A program made the translations under genes and the position numbers. A model generated the notes under the pieces. The model saw only the letters and a list, made by a program, of their open reading frames with translations, was not told the DNA's origin and did not search any database. Below are positions 16,924 to 25,231 of a DNA stretch of 47,303 bases, piece by piece; position 1 is the first letter of the stretch; each line of letters opens with the position of its first letter. Source of the DNA: DATKFM01 sp046154965 (GTDB lineage Bacteria > Pseudomonadota > Alphaproteobacteria > Dongiales > Dongiaceae); NCBI GenBank assembly GCA_046154965.1, contig JBJXDY010000022.1, forward strand, positions 1 to 47,303, in the 5' to 3' direction.

Positions 16924-16965
16924 CCAAGCATTGTCTCTCCGCAAGCGCGGGGAGACAATGCTTGG
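16924..16965. terminator. Long hairpin, 19-bp arms with 4-base loop
   Basis: CCAAGCATTGTCTCTCCGC (16924-16942) pairs with its complement at 16947-16965 around AAGC, with a single G-T mismatch that would still pair in RNA. It lies 20 bp past the stop of the leftward secreted-protein gene and could end its transcript, though no clear T run follows. It may equally be one of the dispersed palindromes of the adjacent island. Confidence 0.55.
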
Positions 16966-16984
16966 CATGTTCCGGAAACCCGAC

Positions 16985-17893
16985 CTAAGTCTGCGGCTTC
17001 CGGCCTTCGATGCTGATAGCGCGAACGTAATAGCTGCCGCCGGCATTGAGGTGGAGGAAGCCGTCGAACGGCTTGGTGAAGTTCTTGTCGGTGGCGCGGA
17101 TGACCTCCTGGCCGTCCAGGACAACGCTCATCACGCCGTTCTTGTCGCGAGTCCATTCGATAAGATGGCGCCGGTTATCCTCCAGGCTGAGGGTGGTCTT
17201 GTAGGCGCCGATCACCCAGACGCCCTGCGACGTCAGGCGGAGCAGGCGCAGGGAATCCTTCTGGTTCGGCAGATAGGCGATGCGGTAGGCGTTGCTGCCG
17301 CCGGAGCCCTGATAGACGCCGAAATCCATGCGGCCGAAGCGTTCGGTCGAGGCGAAGTCGAACTTGATGCGGAACTCGTTGCTGACCTTCACCGGCGTGT
17401 AGATTGCCGCGTATTTGGCGGTGCTGGTCTGCTGCGCCGGCTGATTCAGGATGGCGCCCAGGATATCCAGCGCCGGATTGCCGGTCGTGGTCTGGCCTTG
17501 CTGCGTGCCCGGCGGATAGATGGTGCTGCGCAGGCCGATGAATGCGCCCTTCCTGTCCACCCTGAAGCCGCCCGACGTCACGGTCCAGGTGGGGTTCTGG
17601 GTGTAGTTGCCGTCGCGGAAATCGTCGAACAGCAGGGCGACATATTTCGGCGCCGACGGCGCCGAGTATTGCGCCAGCACGCCGCGCAGATCCTTGAGGA
17701 ACTGCGGATCGGCGGCGCGGTCGCTTTCTGCCTGGTCGATCAGCTCATCGAGTTCGTTGATCAGATCCTGCATATTCTCGGAGTTGTAGCCTTGCCACTG
17801 CTGGTAGCGCGTGGTGCTGTCCTGTGCCAAGGCGGGGCCGGTGGCGATCGCAAAAGCGGCGGTGGCGGCGATCAGCAAAGATTTTGGTCTCAT
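16985..17893 (-). CDS. Secreted protein of unknown function, jelly-roll-like
   Basis: A 302-residue exported protein with a clear signal peptide (MRPKSLLIAATAAFAIATG, cleavage after ALA). After a short acidic helix (ENMQDLINELDELIDQAESD) the body reads like a single beta-sandwich of the concanavalin/LamG kind: VALLFDDFRDGNYTQNPTWTV, EFRIKFDFASTERFGRMDFGVYQG, HLIEWTRDKNGVMSVVLDGQEVI and a final FDGFLHLNAGGSYYVRAISI. This pattern is common in carbohydrate-binding or LPS-associated periplasmic proteins. The ATG at 17893 is preceded by AAGGAAAG at 7 bases; two upstream ATGs in frame would put residues before the signal peptide. It is divergent from phoR. I do not recognise the family. Confidence 0.75.
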   Translation of the reverse strand: MRPKSLLIAATAAFAIATGPALAQDSTTRYQQWQGYNSENMQDLINELDELIDQAESDRAADPQFLKDLRGVLAQYSAPSAPKYVALLFDDFRDGNYTQNPTWTVTSGGFRVDRKGAFIGLRSTIYPPGTQQGQTTTGNPALDILGAILNQPAQQTSTAKYAAIYTPVKVSNEFRIKFDFASTERFGRMDFGVYQGSGGSNAYRIAYLPNQKDSLRLLRLTSQGVWVIGAYKTTLSLEDNRRHLIEWTRDKNGVMSVVLDGQEVIRATDKNFTKPFDGFLHLNAGGSYYVRAISIEGRKPQT

Positions 17894-18067
17894 GTGCGAA
17901 CTTTCCTTCATCTGCGGCCGTTCAGGACGCCAAGACAACCAAACCGTAACATGTCATTCATTGCACGGGCAATATTGGCAGCCATCGGCGTTGTCTTGCA
18001 TCCTAACCTGATCATCCTGACTCAAGGGCCCTGAACTGGGGCTGAATAGGCGATTAAGCCGGCGGAC

Positions 18068-19546
18068 ATGAATCCCGAACCCCTGTTTCCGCGGAATTTC
18101 TGGGCCGTTCTGGCCCTTCTGACAGCGCCGGCGGCAGCCGCGCTGGCGGCGTTCGCGGTCCTGGGCTGGGTTTCCTGGATGGCGGCCGTCGGCGCGGTTT
18201 TCCTGGTGGCAGTAACCCTGGGGGCGCTGATCCGTTCCCATCTGCGCCGCCTGGGGCAGATCGCACAATATCTGCAGCGGCTGGCAGCCGAAAGCGACGA
18301 TCCCGGCAATGTGCCGCCGCGGCTGCCGGACGGGGCGCTGGAGGCGACGCGGCAATTGTCCCAGGCGGTGGCCGGTTCGGGCCGCGCCTGGGCCAAGCGG
18401 CGGCGCGACCTGGAAGCGCTGGTCGCGGCGAACGAGGCGGTGATCTCCGGCCTGCCCGATCCCCTGATCATGCTGGACGAGCAGCGGCGGATCGTCCGCG
18501 CCAACCGGGCCGCCGGCGCCCTGCTGGGCCCGAACATCGCCAGCCGCGAGCTGTTCGAGATCTTGCGAAATCCGACGGTGACCGAGGCGGTGACATCAGC
18601 CTTTGCCAGCCGCGAGAGCCGCATGGTGGAGTTCACACTGCCGGTGCCGGTGGAGCGCAGCTTCAGCGCCCAGGTGGAACCGCTGGCGCGGCCGATCGCC
18701 GACGGCACGGTGGCGCTGCTGATGCTGCAGGACCTGACGCGGATCAAGCGCGCCGACCGGATGCGCGCCGACTTCGTCGCCAATGTCAGCCACGAGCTGC
18801 GCACGCCGCTTTCGACCCTGATCGGCTTCATCGAGACGCTGCGCGGGCCGGCGAGGGATGACCGCGCGGCGCAGGAGCGCTTCCTGCTGATCATGCAGGA
18901 ACAGGCGGCGCGCATGGCCCGCATCGTCGCCGACCTCTTGTCGCTGTCGCGCATCGAGCTGAACGAGCATACGCCGCCGACCGCTGTTATCGAGCTGGCG
19001 CCGCTCCTCCATGGCGTGGCCGACACCCTGGAGATGAAGGCCAGCGGCAAGCAGATGACGATCCGGCTGGATGCGCCGCCGCCCGCCGACAGCGGCGGCA
19101 CGGCCACGGCTCTCGCCGATCTGCCGAAGGTGATCGGCGATGACGACGAGCTGACCCAGGTGTTCCAGAATCTGATCGACAATGCGATCAAGTACGGACG
19201 GCCGGGGAGTTCGGTGCGGGTGGCCGCCTGGCTGGCCGAACGCGGTGCCGGCGCCGCCGATGATCCGTTGCCGCCGCGCATGCCGGGCGCCGCCGCCGTC
19301 GCCATCGCCGTCATGGACGACGGCGAGGGTATTGCCCGCGAGCATCTGATACGCCTGACCGAACGGTTCTACCGCGTGGATACAGCGCGTTCCCGGGATC
19401 TCGGCGGTACGGGCCTGGGTCTCGCCATCGTCAAGCATATCCTGAACCGCCACCGCGCCGTGCTGGAGATCGACAGCGAGTCGGGCAAAGGCAGCATCTT
19501 CACCGTGTATCTGCCGGTGGCGCGGGACCAGGACGACCCGGCTTAA
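18068..19546 (+). CDS. phoR: Phosphate regulon sensor histidine kinase PhoR
   Basis: A 492-residue membrane histidine kinase that senses phosphate sufficiency through the Pst transporter and PhoU and phosphorylates PhoB. Two membrane helices lie in the first 60 residues with almost no periplasmic loop, as expected for PhoR. A PAS domain follows at about 125-230 (ISGLPDPLIMLDEQRRIVRANRAA). The phosphoacceptor is H242 in VANVSHELRTPLSTLIGFIETL. The ATPase domain has the N box NLIDNAIKYGRPG, G1 DDGEGI, the F box ERFYRVDTARSRDLGGTGLGLAI and the closing GSIFTVYLP. It is the first gene of the pho locus and lies upstream of the Pho box. Its partner phoB is the last gene. Confidence 0.95.
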   Translation: MNPEPLFPRNFWAVLALLTAPAAAALAAFAVLGWVSWMAAVGAVFLVAVTLGALIRSHLRRLGQIAQYLQRLAAESDDPGNVPPRLPDGALEATRQLSQAVAGSGRAWAKRRRDLEALVAANEAVISGLPDPLIMLDEQRRIVRANRAAGALLGPNIASRELFEILRNPTVTEAVTSAFASRESRMVEFTLPVPVERSFSAQVEPLARPIADGTVALLMLQDLTRIKRADRMRADFVANVSHELRTPLSTLIGFIETLRGPARDDRAAQERFLLIMQEQAARMARIVADLLSLSRIELNEHTPPTAVIELAPLLHGVADTLEMKASGKQMTIRLDAPPPADSGGTATALADLPKVIGDDDELTQVFQNLIDNAIKYGRPGSSVRVAAWLAERGAGAADDPLPPRMPGAAAVAIAVMDDGEGIAREHLIRLTERFYRVDTARSRDLGGTGLGLAIVKHILNRHRAVLEIDSESGKGSIFTVYLPVARDQDDPA

Positions 19547-19567
19547 GCACCCGGCCTTCGCCGGCCG

Positions 19568-19591
19568 CGGAAAGCAACAAAATACTTTCCG
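19568..19591 (+). terminator. Hairpin after phoR
   Basis: CGGAAAG and CTTTCCG (19568-19574 and 19585-19591) form a seven-pair stem 22 bp beyond the phoR stop. There is no T run. It would reduce read-through from phoR into pstS and fits separate control of the two units. Confidence 0.4.
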
Positions 19592-19665
19592 TCGGGCCAT
19601 CGGGCGAATGTTTCTCGTTGTATTACAAAGGACTAACGTGATGCCCTCGCTGTCCGGCGCGGGTT

Positions 19666-19694
19666 TTGTCATATGACTGTCACATTTCTGTAGT
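19666..19694 (+). promoter_or_regulatory. Pho box upstream of pstS
   Basis: Three heptamers lie at exact 11-bp steps: TTGTCAT (19666-19672), CTGTCAC (19677-19683) and CTGTAGT (19688-19694), each separated by four A/T-rich bases. This is the direct-repeat arrangement bound by PhoB dimers (CTGTCAT-N4-CTGTCAC). TAGTAT (19691-19696) could act as the -10 element, as in PhoB-dependent promoters that lack a -35. It predicts induction of pstSCAB-phoU-phoB under phosphate limitation. Confidence 0.88.
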
Positions 19695-19813
19695 ATCAGT
19701 TACCTGAAAGTTTCCTATTGTCCGCAGGCCCCGGCGGTTCAAGGCCGCGCGGCTTGGAATCGGCGGAGACCCCGATCCACCCCAGAGGTCGCAACAAGCG
19801 GAGAAATCCAGAC

Positions 19814-20830
19814 ATGAAATACGCCATCACCCTTGCGGCGCTTGCCACGCTCGCCCTCGCCGGCGAAGCGCAGGCCCGCGACGAGATCCGCATCGTCGGA
19901 TCCAGCACCGTGTTCCCCTTCTCCACCGCCGTGGCCGAGCAGTTCGGCAAGGCCGGCAGCTTCAAGACGCCCGTCGTCGAATCCACGGGCACCGGCGGCG
20001 GCATCAAGCTGTTCTGCGCCGGGGTCGGCGTCGAGCACCCGGACATCACGAACGCCTCCCGGAAAATCAAAGACTCGGAAATCGAGAGCTGCAGCAAGAA
20101 CGGCGTCACCGAGATTACCGAGGTGAAGATCGGATTTGACGGACTGACGATCGCCAATTCGAAGTCAAGCCCGCCCGCGAACTTTACCCTGACGCAGGTT
20201 TTCCTGGCTCTCGCCAAGGAAGTCCCTCAGAACGGCCAGTGGGTAGCCAACCCGCATAAGAACTGGTCCGATATCGATCCCGCGTTGCCGAATGTCGCCA
20301 TCGAAGTGTTGGGGCCGCCACCGACGTCGGGCACGCGCGATTCCTTCAATGAGCTGGTGATGGAAATGGGTTGCCACGGCCTGCCGGAGGCGGAAGCGCT
20401 TCAAGGCGACGACAAAAAGGCAAAGTGCCAGACGATCCGCGAGGACGGGGCGTACATCGAAGCCGGCGAGAACGACAACCTGATTGTACAGAAGCTGGAA
20501 GCGAATGCGAATGCATTCGGCGCCTTCGGATTCAGCTTCCTTGACCAGAACTCCGACAAGATACAGGGATCGGCGATCGGCGGAGTGGTACCGAGCTTCG
20601 AGAGCGTCGCGGACGGTTCATACCCGGTATCCCGGTCCATGTACTTCTACGTGAAGAACCAGCATGTCGGCGTTATTCCTGGCATCAAGGAGTATGTCGC
20701 CGAATTCCTGAGCGACCGCGCCAGCGGCGAAGAAGGCTATCTTGCCGACAAGGGTCTGATCCCGCTTCCCGCCGGCGAGCGTGAGCAGGTGATGCAGGCA
20801 TCCATGGCCCTGACGCCGATGACCAACTAG
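19814..20830 (+). CDS. pstS: Phosphate ABC transporter substrate-binding protein PstS
   Basis: A 338-residue periplasmic phosphate-binding protein. The signal peptide is MKYAITLAALATLALAGEAQA. The mature protein starts RDEIRIVGSSTVFPFS, with the phosphate-binding GSSTVFPF loop, ESTGTGGGIKLFC, and TSGTRDSFNEL, where serine, threonine and arginine contact phosphate in this family. I took the ATG at 19814 because the signal peptide begins there; the frame is open upstream into the Pho promoter. The gene sits directly behind the Pho box. Four cysteines in the mature chain (FCAGVG, ESCSKN, MGCHGL, AKCQT) could form disulfides. Confidence 0.96.
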   Translation: MKYAITLAALATLALAGEAQARDEIRIVGSSTVFPFSTAVAEQFGKAGSFKTPVVESTGTGGGIKLFCAGVGVEHPDITNASRKIKDSEIESCSKNGVTEITEVKIGFDGLTIANSKSSPPANFTLTQVFLALAKEVPQNGQWVANPHKNWSDIDPALPNVAIEVLGPPPTSGTRDSFNELVMEMGCHGLPEAEALQGDDKKAKCQTIREDGAYIEAGENDNLIVQKLEANANAFGAFGFSFLDQNSDKIQGSAIGGVVPSFESVADGSYPVSRSMYFYVKNQHVGVIPGIKEYVAEFLSDRASGEEGYLADKGLIPLPAGEREQVMQASMALTPMTN

Positions 20831-20842
20831 ATCCACCTTGGG

Positions 20843-20870
20843 CATGCGGCCGCGTTTTCGCGGCCGCATG
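20843..20870 (+). promoter_or_regulatory. Perfect 12-bp hairpin between pstS and pstC
   Basis: CATGCGGCCGCG and CGCGGCCGCATG form a perfect 12-pair stem closed by TTTT, 12 bp past the pstS stop and 25 bp before pstC. No T run follows. Hairpins here typically protect or partly terminate the binding-protein message, giving more PstS than membrane components. Confidence 0.75.
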
Positions 20871-20895
20871 TAACTTCGATCTGCGCGGAGTTCTC

Positions 20896-22278
20896 TTGAA
20901 TCTGACCGTCATCTTCGCCGCCCTGCTGATCCTCACCGCTGTCGGCTATTACACAGGCCGACAAAGGGCGGTTGCCACAGTCGGCGGGCGCGCATCGCAG
21001 CTTCATTCCCTGCCTTCTTACCACGGCGCCTATGTTGCACTGTGGTCCCTGATCCCGGCCTTGCTCTTGTTTACGCTTTGGCTGCTGGCCGAACCCCATA
21101 TTCTGCGCGCTGTTGTGATCGGCGCACTACCGCCGGAGACCGCAAATCTGCCCGGCAATCAATTGGGGCTGGTGCTGAACGATATTCAGAACATTGCTGA
21201 AGGCAACACAGCCCGAGCCAGCGCCGATCCGGTGAAACTGGCGGCAGCCGACCACATGATCGCCTGGGAGCAAACCGGCAGGATCGCGATTGCCATCGCG
21301 GCGGCCGCGGCGGCGCTCGCCGGTCTCCTGTGGGGACGCCATCGCATCGCTCCGTCCCTCCGCGCCCGCAATGGCGTCGAGCGTACCGCCGTGGTTCTGC
21401 TGATCGCTTGCTCGACAGTATCAGTCCTGACGACAATCGGGATCGTCCTGTCGTTGCTATTCGAATCACTGGTGTTCTTCAGTCATGTTTCGGTGTTCGA
21501 TTTTCTGTTCGGCCTGCAGTGGAGCCCGCAAACGGCGTTGCGCTCGGATCAGGTCGGCAGCTCCGGCGCTTTCGGCGCCGTTCCGCTGTTCGCGGGCACG
21601 CTGTTGATCACTTTAATCGCCATGCTTGTGGCCGTACCTCTTGGTCTGATGGCGGCGATCTACATGGCCGACTATGCCTCGAAGCCGGTGCGTGCCATCG
21701 TCAAGCCGGCGTTGGAAGTCCTGGCGGGCATACCGACCGTCGTTTACGGATTCTTCGCGGCATTGACAGTGGCGCCGTTCATCCGCGGCGCCGGCCAGTC
21801 CATCGGGCTCGATGTGGCTTCCGAAAGCGCGCTTGCGGCGGGTGTGGTCATGGGCATCATGATCATTCCCTTCGTCTCGTCGCTGTCAGACGATGTGATG
21901 AATGCGGTGCCGCAGACCCTGCGCGACGGATCCTTCGCCCTGGGCGCCACCAAGTCCGAAACCATCCGCCAGGTGGTCCTGCCCGCAGCGTTGCCCGGCA
22001 TCGTCGGCGCCGTGCTGCTGGCGGTGTCCCGCGCCATCGGCGAGACCATGATCGTGGTCATGGCCGCCGGCCTTGCGGCGAATCTGACCGCAAACCCGCT
22101 GGAGGCGGTGACGACGGTGACCGTGCAGATCGCCACGCTTCTCGTCGGCGATCAGGAGTTCGACAGCCCGAAGACGCTGTCAGCCTTTGCCCTGGGCCTG
22201 GTGCTGTTCTGCGTGACGCTGGCGTTGAACGTCGCCGCCCTGAGCATCGTCCGCAAATATCGCGAAAAATACGATTGA
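20896..22278 (+). CDS. pstC: Phosphate ABC transporter permease PstC, long form
   Basis: A 460-residue inner-membrane permease of the Pst importer. It carries an extended N-terminal part with a first helix, a second helix (SLIPALLLFTLWLLAEP), a periplasmic segment and a third helix before the usual PstC core. This long form is common in alphaproteobacteria. The core has the ABC-permease EAA loop (LRDGSFALGATKSETIRQVVLPAALPGIVGA) that docks with PstB. Translation starts with TTG at 20896, five bases after GGAG; no ATG gives a full first helix. It follows the pstS hairpin and is 14 bp before pstA. Confidence 0.94.
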   Translation: MNLTVIFAALLILTAVGYYTGRQRAVATVGGRASQLHSLPSYHGAYVALWSLIPALLLFTLWLLAEPHILRAVVIGALPPETANLPGNQLGLVLNDIQNIAEGNTARASADPVKLAAADHMIAWEQTGRIAIAIAAAAAALAGLLWGRHRIAPSLRARNGVERTAVVLLIACSTVSVLTTIGIVLSLLFESLVFFSHVSVFDFLFGLQWSPQTALRSDQVGSSGAFGAVPLFAGTLLITLIAMLVAVPLGLMAAIYMADYASKPVRAIVKPALEVLAGIPTVVYGFFAALTVAPFIRGAGQSIGLDVASESALAAGVVMGIMIIPFVSSLSDDVMNAVPQTLRDGSFALGATKSETIRQVVLPAALPGIVGAVLLAVSRAIGETMIVVMAAGLAANLTANPLEAVTTVTVQIATLLVGDQEFDSPKTLSAFALGLVLFCVTLALNVAALSIVRKYREKYD

Positions 22279-22292
22279 GCCTGGCAAGCGTC

Positions 22293-23597
22293 ATGACCGA
22301 AGCCACGATCGAAGCCATGCAATTCCGTCAGACCGAATCTTCGGCCGCCCGGGTGCGCCGGCGTTACGCGGCGGAGCGCCGGTTCCGGTTCTATGGCGTG
22401 CTGGCGATCTCGGTCGCCATCCTGATGCTGGCCCTGCTGCTGTTCAGCATCGTCAGCAAGGGATACAGCGCCTTCGTCCAGACCGAGATCGCCCTCGATA
22501 TCCACTTCGATCCGGCTGTCATCGATCCGCAGGGCACGCGCGATCCTGCCGTCCTTGCCGCCGCCGATTATGCCAAACTGATCAAGGATGCGCTCTATGC
22601 GCAGTTTCCAGAGGCGACAAGCCGGGGCGACAAGCGGAACTTGTACGGGCTGGTCAGCACCGGGAGCAGTTTCGAGCTGCAGAAGCTGATCAGGGAGGAT
22701 CCGTCGCTGATCGGCAAGACCCAGCGCGTCTCCCTGCTGGCCGCCGACGATTTCGACATGCTCAACAAGGGTTACATATCGCGCGGCGGTGCCGAGGCGG
22801 ATCGGCGGCTGAACGACAAGCAGATCGCCTGGTTCGACGCCCTGGCGGCCAAGGGCCTGGTGTCGACCGCCCTGGGTAGCGCCTTCCTGACCCATGGCGA
22901 CAGCCGTGAGCCCGAACAGGCGGGCGTTTGGGGCGCGGTCGTCGGCACGGTTTTCACGATGCTGGTCACCCTGCTGATGACTCTCCCGCTCGGCATCGCC
23001 ACGGCGGTTTACATGGAAGAGTTCGCGCCGAAGAACCGCTGGACCGACTTGATCGAGATCAATATCAACAATCTGGCGGCGGTGCCCTCCATCGTCTTCG
23101 GCTTGCTGGGGCTGGCGGTGTTTCTGAACTTTTTCGGCCTGCCCCGCTCGGCCCCCCTGGTAGGCGGTCTGGTGCTGGCGCTGATCACGCTGCCGACAAT
23201 CATCATCGCCGGCCGTGCGGCCATCAAGGCGGTGCCGCCTTCGATCCGCGAAGCGGCCCTGGGCATCGGCGCCTCGAAGCTGCAGGTGGTGACCCACCAT
23301 GTGCTGCCGCTGGCCATGCCGGGCATCCTGACGGGAACGATCATCGGCATGGCCCATGCGCTGGGCGAGACGGCGCCGCTGCTGATGATCGGCATGGTGG
23401 CCTTCATCGTCGACATCCCCGGCGGCGTCACCGACGCCGCCACCGTGCTGCCGGTGCAGATCTACATTTGGGCGGACAGTCCGGAACGGGCCTTCGTCGA
23501 GCGCACCAGTGCGGCGATCATGGTCCTGCTGGCCGTGCTTCTGCTGATGAATGGGCTTGCCATCGTGCTGCGCCGCCAGTTCGAGCGGCGCTGGTAA
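22293..23597 (+). CDS. pstA: Phosphate ABC transporter permease PstA
   Basis: A 434-residue inner-membrane partner of PstC. One N-terminal helix (FYGVLAISVAILMLALLLFSIVSKGY) is followed by a large periplasmic region of about 160 residues, longer than in enterobacterial PstA. The transmembrane core follows, with the EAA loop SIREAALGIGASKLQVVTHHVLPLAMPGILTG. The end, IYIWADSPERAFVERTSAAIMVLLAVLLLMN, is characteristic. The frame is open far upstream through pstC in another frame, but the ATG at 22293, 14 bp after pstC, fits. A second ATG at 22317 is also possible, as neither has a strong ribosome-binding site. Confidence 0.94.
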   Translation: MTEATIEAMQFRQTESSAARVRRRYAAERRFRFYGVLAISVAILMLALLLFSIVSKGYSAFVQTEIALDIHFDPAVIDPQGTRDPAVLAAADYAKLIKDALYAQFPEATSRGDKRNLYGLVSTGSSFELQKLIREDPSLIGKTQRVSLLAADDFDMLNKGYISRGGAEADRRLNDKQIAWFDALAAKGLVSTALGSAFLTHGDSREPEQAGVWGAVVGTVFTMLVTLLMTLPLGIATAVYMEEFAPKNRWTDLIEININNLAAVPSIVFGLLGLAVFLNFFGLPRSAPLVGGLVLALITLPTIIIAGRAAIKAVPPSIREAALGIGASKLQVVTHHVLPLAMPGILTGTIIGMAHALGETAPLLMIGMVAFIVDIPGGVTDAATVLPVQIYIWADSPERAFVERTSAAIMVLLAVLLLMNGLAIVLRRQFERRW

Positions 23598-23618
23598 ATC
23601 GGGAGGAAGGTACAGGAC

Positions 23619-24431
23619 ATGAACCTGTCGACGGGAATGACGGCGATGACCGCGCTTCGCGAGGAAGCGGCGATGCCGGCGAAGATCTCCGCCAAGGACG
23701 TCAACGTCCACTACGGCGACAAGCACGCGCTGAAGGACGTTTCCATCGACATCCGGCCGCGGGAAGTGACCGCCTTCATCGGCCCGTCGGGCTGCGGCAA
23801 ATCGACCTTCCTGCGCTGCATCAACCGCATGAACGACGTGATCGACGGCTGCCGGGTGACCGGCAAGATCATGATCGACGGCCGGGACATCTACGACTCG
23901 GAACTGGATGTGGTGCAGCTCCGCGCCCGCGTCGGCATGGTGTTCCAGAAGCCCAATCCGTTTCCCAAATCGATCTACGACAATGTCTGCTATGGGCCGC
24001 GCATCCACGGCCTCGGCAACGGCAAATCCCAGCTCGACGAAATCGTGCAGAAGAGCCTGGAGCGCGCCGGCCTGTGGAATGAGGTGAAGGACCGCCTGCA
24101 GCAGCCGGGAACGAGCCTCTCCGGCGGACAGCAGCAGCGGCTTTGCATTGCCCGCGCGATTGCGGTCAATCCCGAGGTGATCCTGATGGACGAACCCTGC
24201 TCTGCGCTCGACCCCATCGCCACCGCCCGGGTGGAGGAGCTGATGGATGAGCTGCGGGAGAACTTCACCATCATCATCGTCACCCATTCCATGCAGCAGG
24301 CGGCCCGCGTGTCGCAGCGAACCGCCTTCTTCCATCTCGGCTTCCTGGTGGAGCAGGGCGACACCGAGCAGATCTTCACCAGCCCGCGGGACGAGCGCAC
24401 CCAGGGCTACATCACCGGCCGCTTCGGCTGA
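23619..24431 (+). CDS. pstB: Phosphate ABC transporter ATP-binding protein PstB
   Basis: A 270-residue ATPase that drives phosphate import. Walker A is GPSGCGKS at 55-62, the Q-loop lies in GMVFQKPNPFPKSIYDNV, the ABC signature is LSGGQQQR, Walker B is VILMDEPCSALDP, and the switch histidine lies in IIIVTHSMQQAARV. The phosphate-type features NRMNDVIDGCRVTG and GYITGRFG at the end identify it as PstB. The N terminus is about 15 residues longer than usual; an internal ATG at codon 19 (MPAKISAKDV) would give the normal length, but GGAGGAAGG precedes the first ATG. Confidence 0.97.
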   Translation: MNLSTGMTAMTALREEAAMPAKISAKDVNVHYGDKHALKDVSIDIRPREVTAFIGPSGCGKSTFLRCINRMNDVIDGCRVTGKIMIDGRDIYDSELDVVQLRARVGMVFQKPNPFPKSIYDNVCYGPRIHGLGNGKSQLDEIVQKSLERAGLWNEVKDRLQQPGTSLSGGQQQRLCIARAIAVNPEVILMDEPCSALDPIATARVEELMDELRENFTIIIVTHSMQQAARVSQRTAFFHLGFLVEQGDTEQIFTSPRDERTQGYITGRFG

Positions 24432-24475
24432 GCCGGGCACGGACGCAACACACGAGAGCGACGATCGGAAAGCCA

Positions 24476-25231
24476 ATGCCCCAGACCAAAGACCATATCG
24501 TCAGGTCGTTCGACGAAGAGATACGGAAGCTCAACAACCTCATCACCTATATGGGCGGCCTCGCCGAATCGCAGCTGCAGGCGGCGATCGAGGCGCTTCT
24601 GAAGCGCGATGCCGAGGCCGCCAGCCGCATCATCCATGACGACGCCAAAATCGACGAGCAGGAGAATCTGATCTCGCAGCAGGTGGTGCGCCTCCTGGCG
24701 CTGCGCCAGCCGATGGCCATCGATCTCCGGCAGATCGTGGCGGCCTTGAAGATCTCCAGCGATCTCGAGCGATTCGGCGACTACGCGACCAACATCGCCA
24801 AGCGCTCGATTGCCTTGTCCCAGCTGCCGCCGTTGAAGCCGCTGTTCGCCATCCCGCGCATGGCGAAACTGGTGCAGCAGAACATAAAGGATGTGCTGGA
24901 CGCCTACACCGAGGCGGACGCGGACAAGGCGATGAATGTGTGGAAGCGGGACGAGGAGGTGGACGAGATGTACACCAGCCTGTTCCGCGAGCTCTTGACC
25001 TACATGATGGAGGATCAGCGCAACATCTCGCCCTCGATCCATCTGCTGTTCATCGCCAAGAACATCGAACGCATGGGCGATCACGCCACCAACATCGCGG
25101 AGACTATCCACTTCATCGTCCGCGGCCACGACATCGAGGCGGAGCGGCCGAAGAGCGACACCACCAGCTTCTCCGTCTTCAAGGCCAATGACGGCAGCAG
25201 TGCCGCCGGCGGCGAGGACCGCCGGGGATGA
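24476..25231 (+). CDS. phoU: Phosphate transport system regulator PhoU
   Basis: A 251-residue all-helical protein of two PhoU three-helix bundles. Each bundle has the metal-binding pattern: ERFGDYATNIAKRSI in the first half and ERMGDHATNIAETIHFIVRG in the second. It represses PhoR-PhoB signalling when phosphate is abundant and restrains the transporter. The stop codon overlaps the phoB start (ATGA), so the two are translationally coupled. The last 20 residues are polar and variable. Confidence 0.96.
   Translation: MPQTKDHIVRSFDEEIRKLNNLITYMGGLAESQLQAAIEALLKRDAEAASRIIHDDAKIDEQENLISQQVVRLLALRQPMAIDLRQIVAALKISSDLERFGDYATNIAKRSIALSQLPPLKPLFAIPRMAKLVQQNIKDVLDAYTEADADKAMNVWKRDEEVDEMYTSLFRELLTYMMEDQRNISPSIHLLFIAKNIERMGDHATNIAETIHFIVRGHDIEAERPKSDTTSFSVFKANDGSSAAGGEDRRG

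Larger units (their letters stand above)
16523..16984. repeat. Gene-free island of palindromes and short repeats
   Basis: No gene is seen in these 462 bp. They hold several hairpin-forming elements sharing the word TCCAGCGG: CCGCTGGA-tgcg-TCCAGCGG (16553-16572), CCCGCG-tccagcgg-CGCGGG (16706-16725) and GCCGTCC-agcgg-GGACGGC (16785-16803). A 22-bp word beginning AATCC and ending GATGGACCCCATG occurs at 16581-16602 and again, with one change, at 16728-16749. GCGGCCGC occurs twice around a 5-base loop (16844-16864). The layout resembles clustered REP-like elements of alphaproteobacterial intergenic DNA. It separates maeB from a convergent secreted-protein gene and may end both transcripts. Confidence 0.75.

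Noticed and set aside
17951..17968. Pho box before phoR
   Set aside because: ATGTCAT matches one heptamer, but the second position reads TGCACGG, too far from CTGTCAC.
21330..22292. Upstream extension of the pstA frame
   Set aside because: It lies inside pstC in another frame and shows no homology; pstA starts at 22293.
22152..24476. Leftward frame of 774 codons over pstA and pstB
   Set aside because: Both sense genes are canonical; the antisense product matches no known fold.
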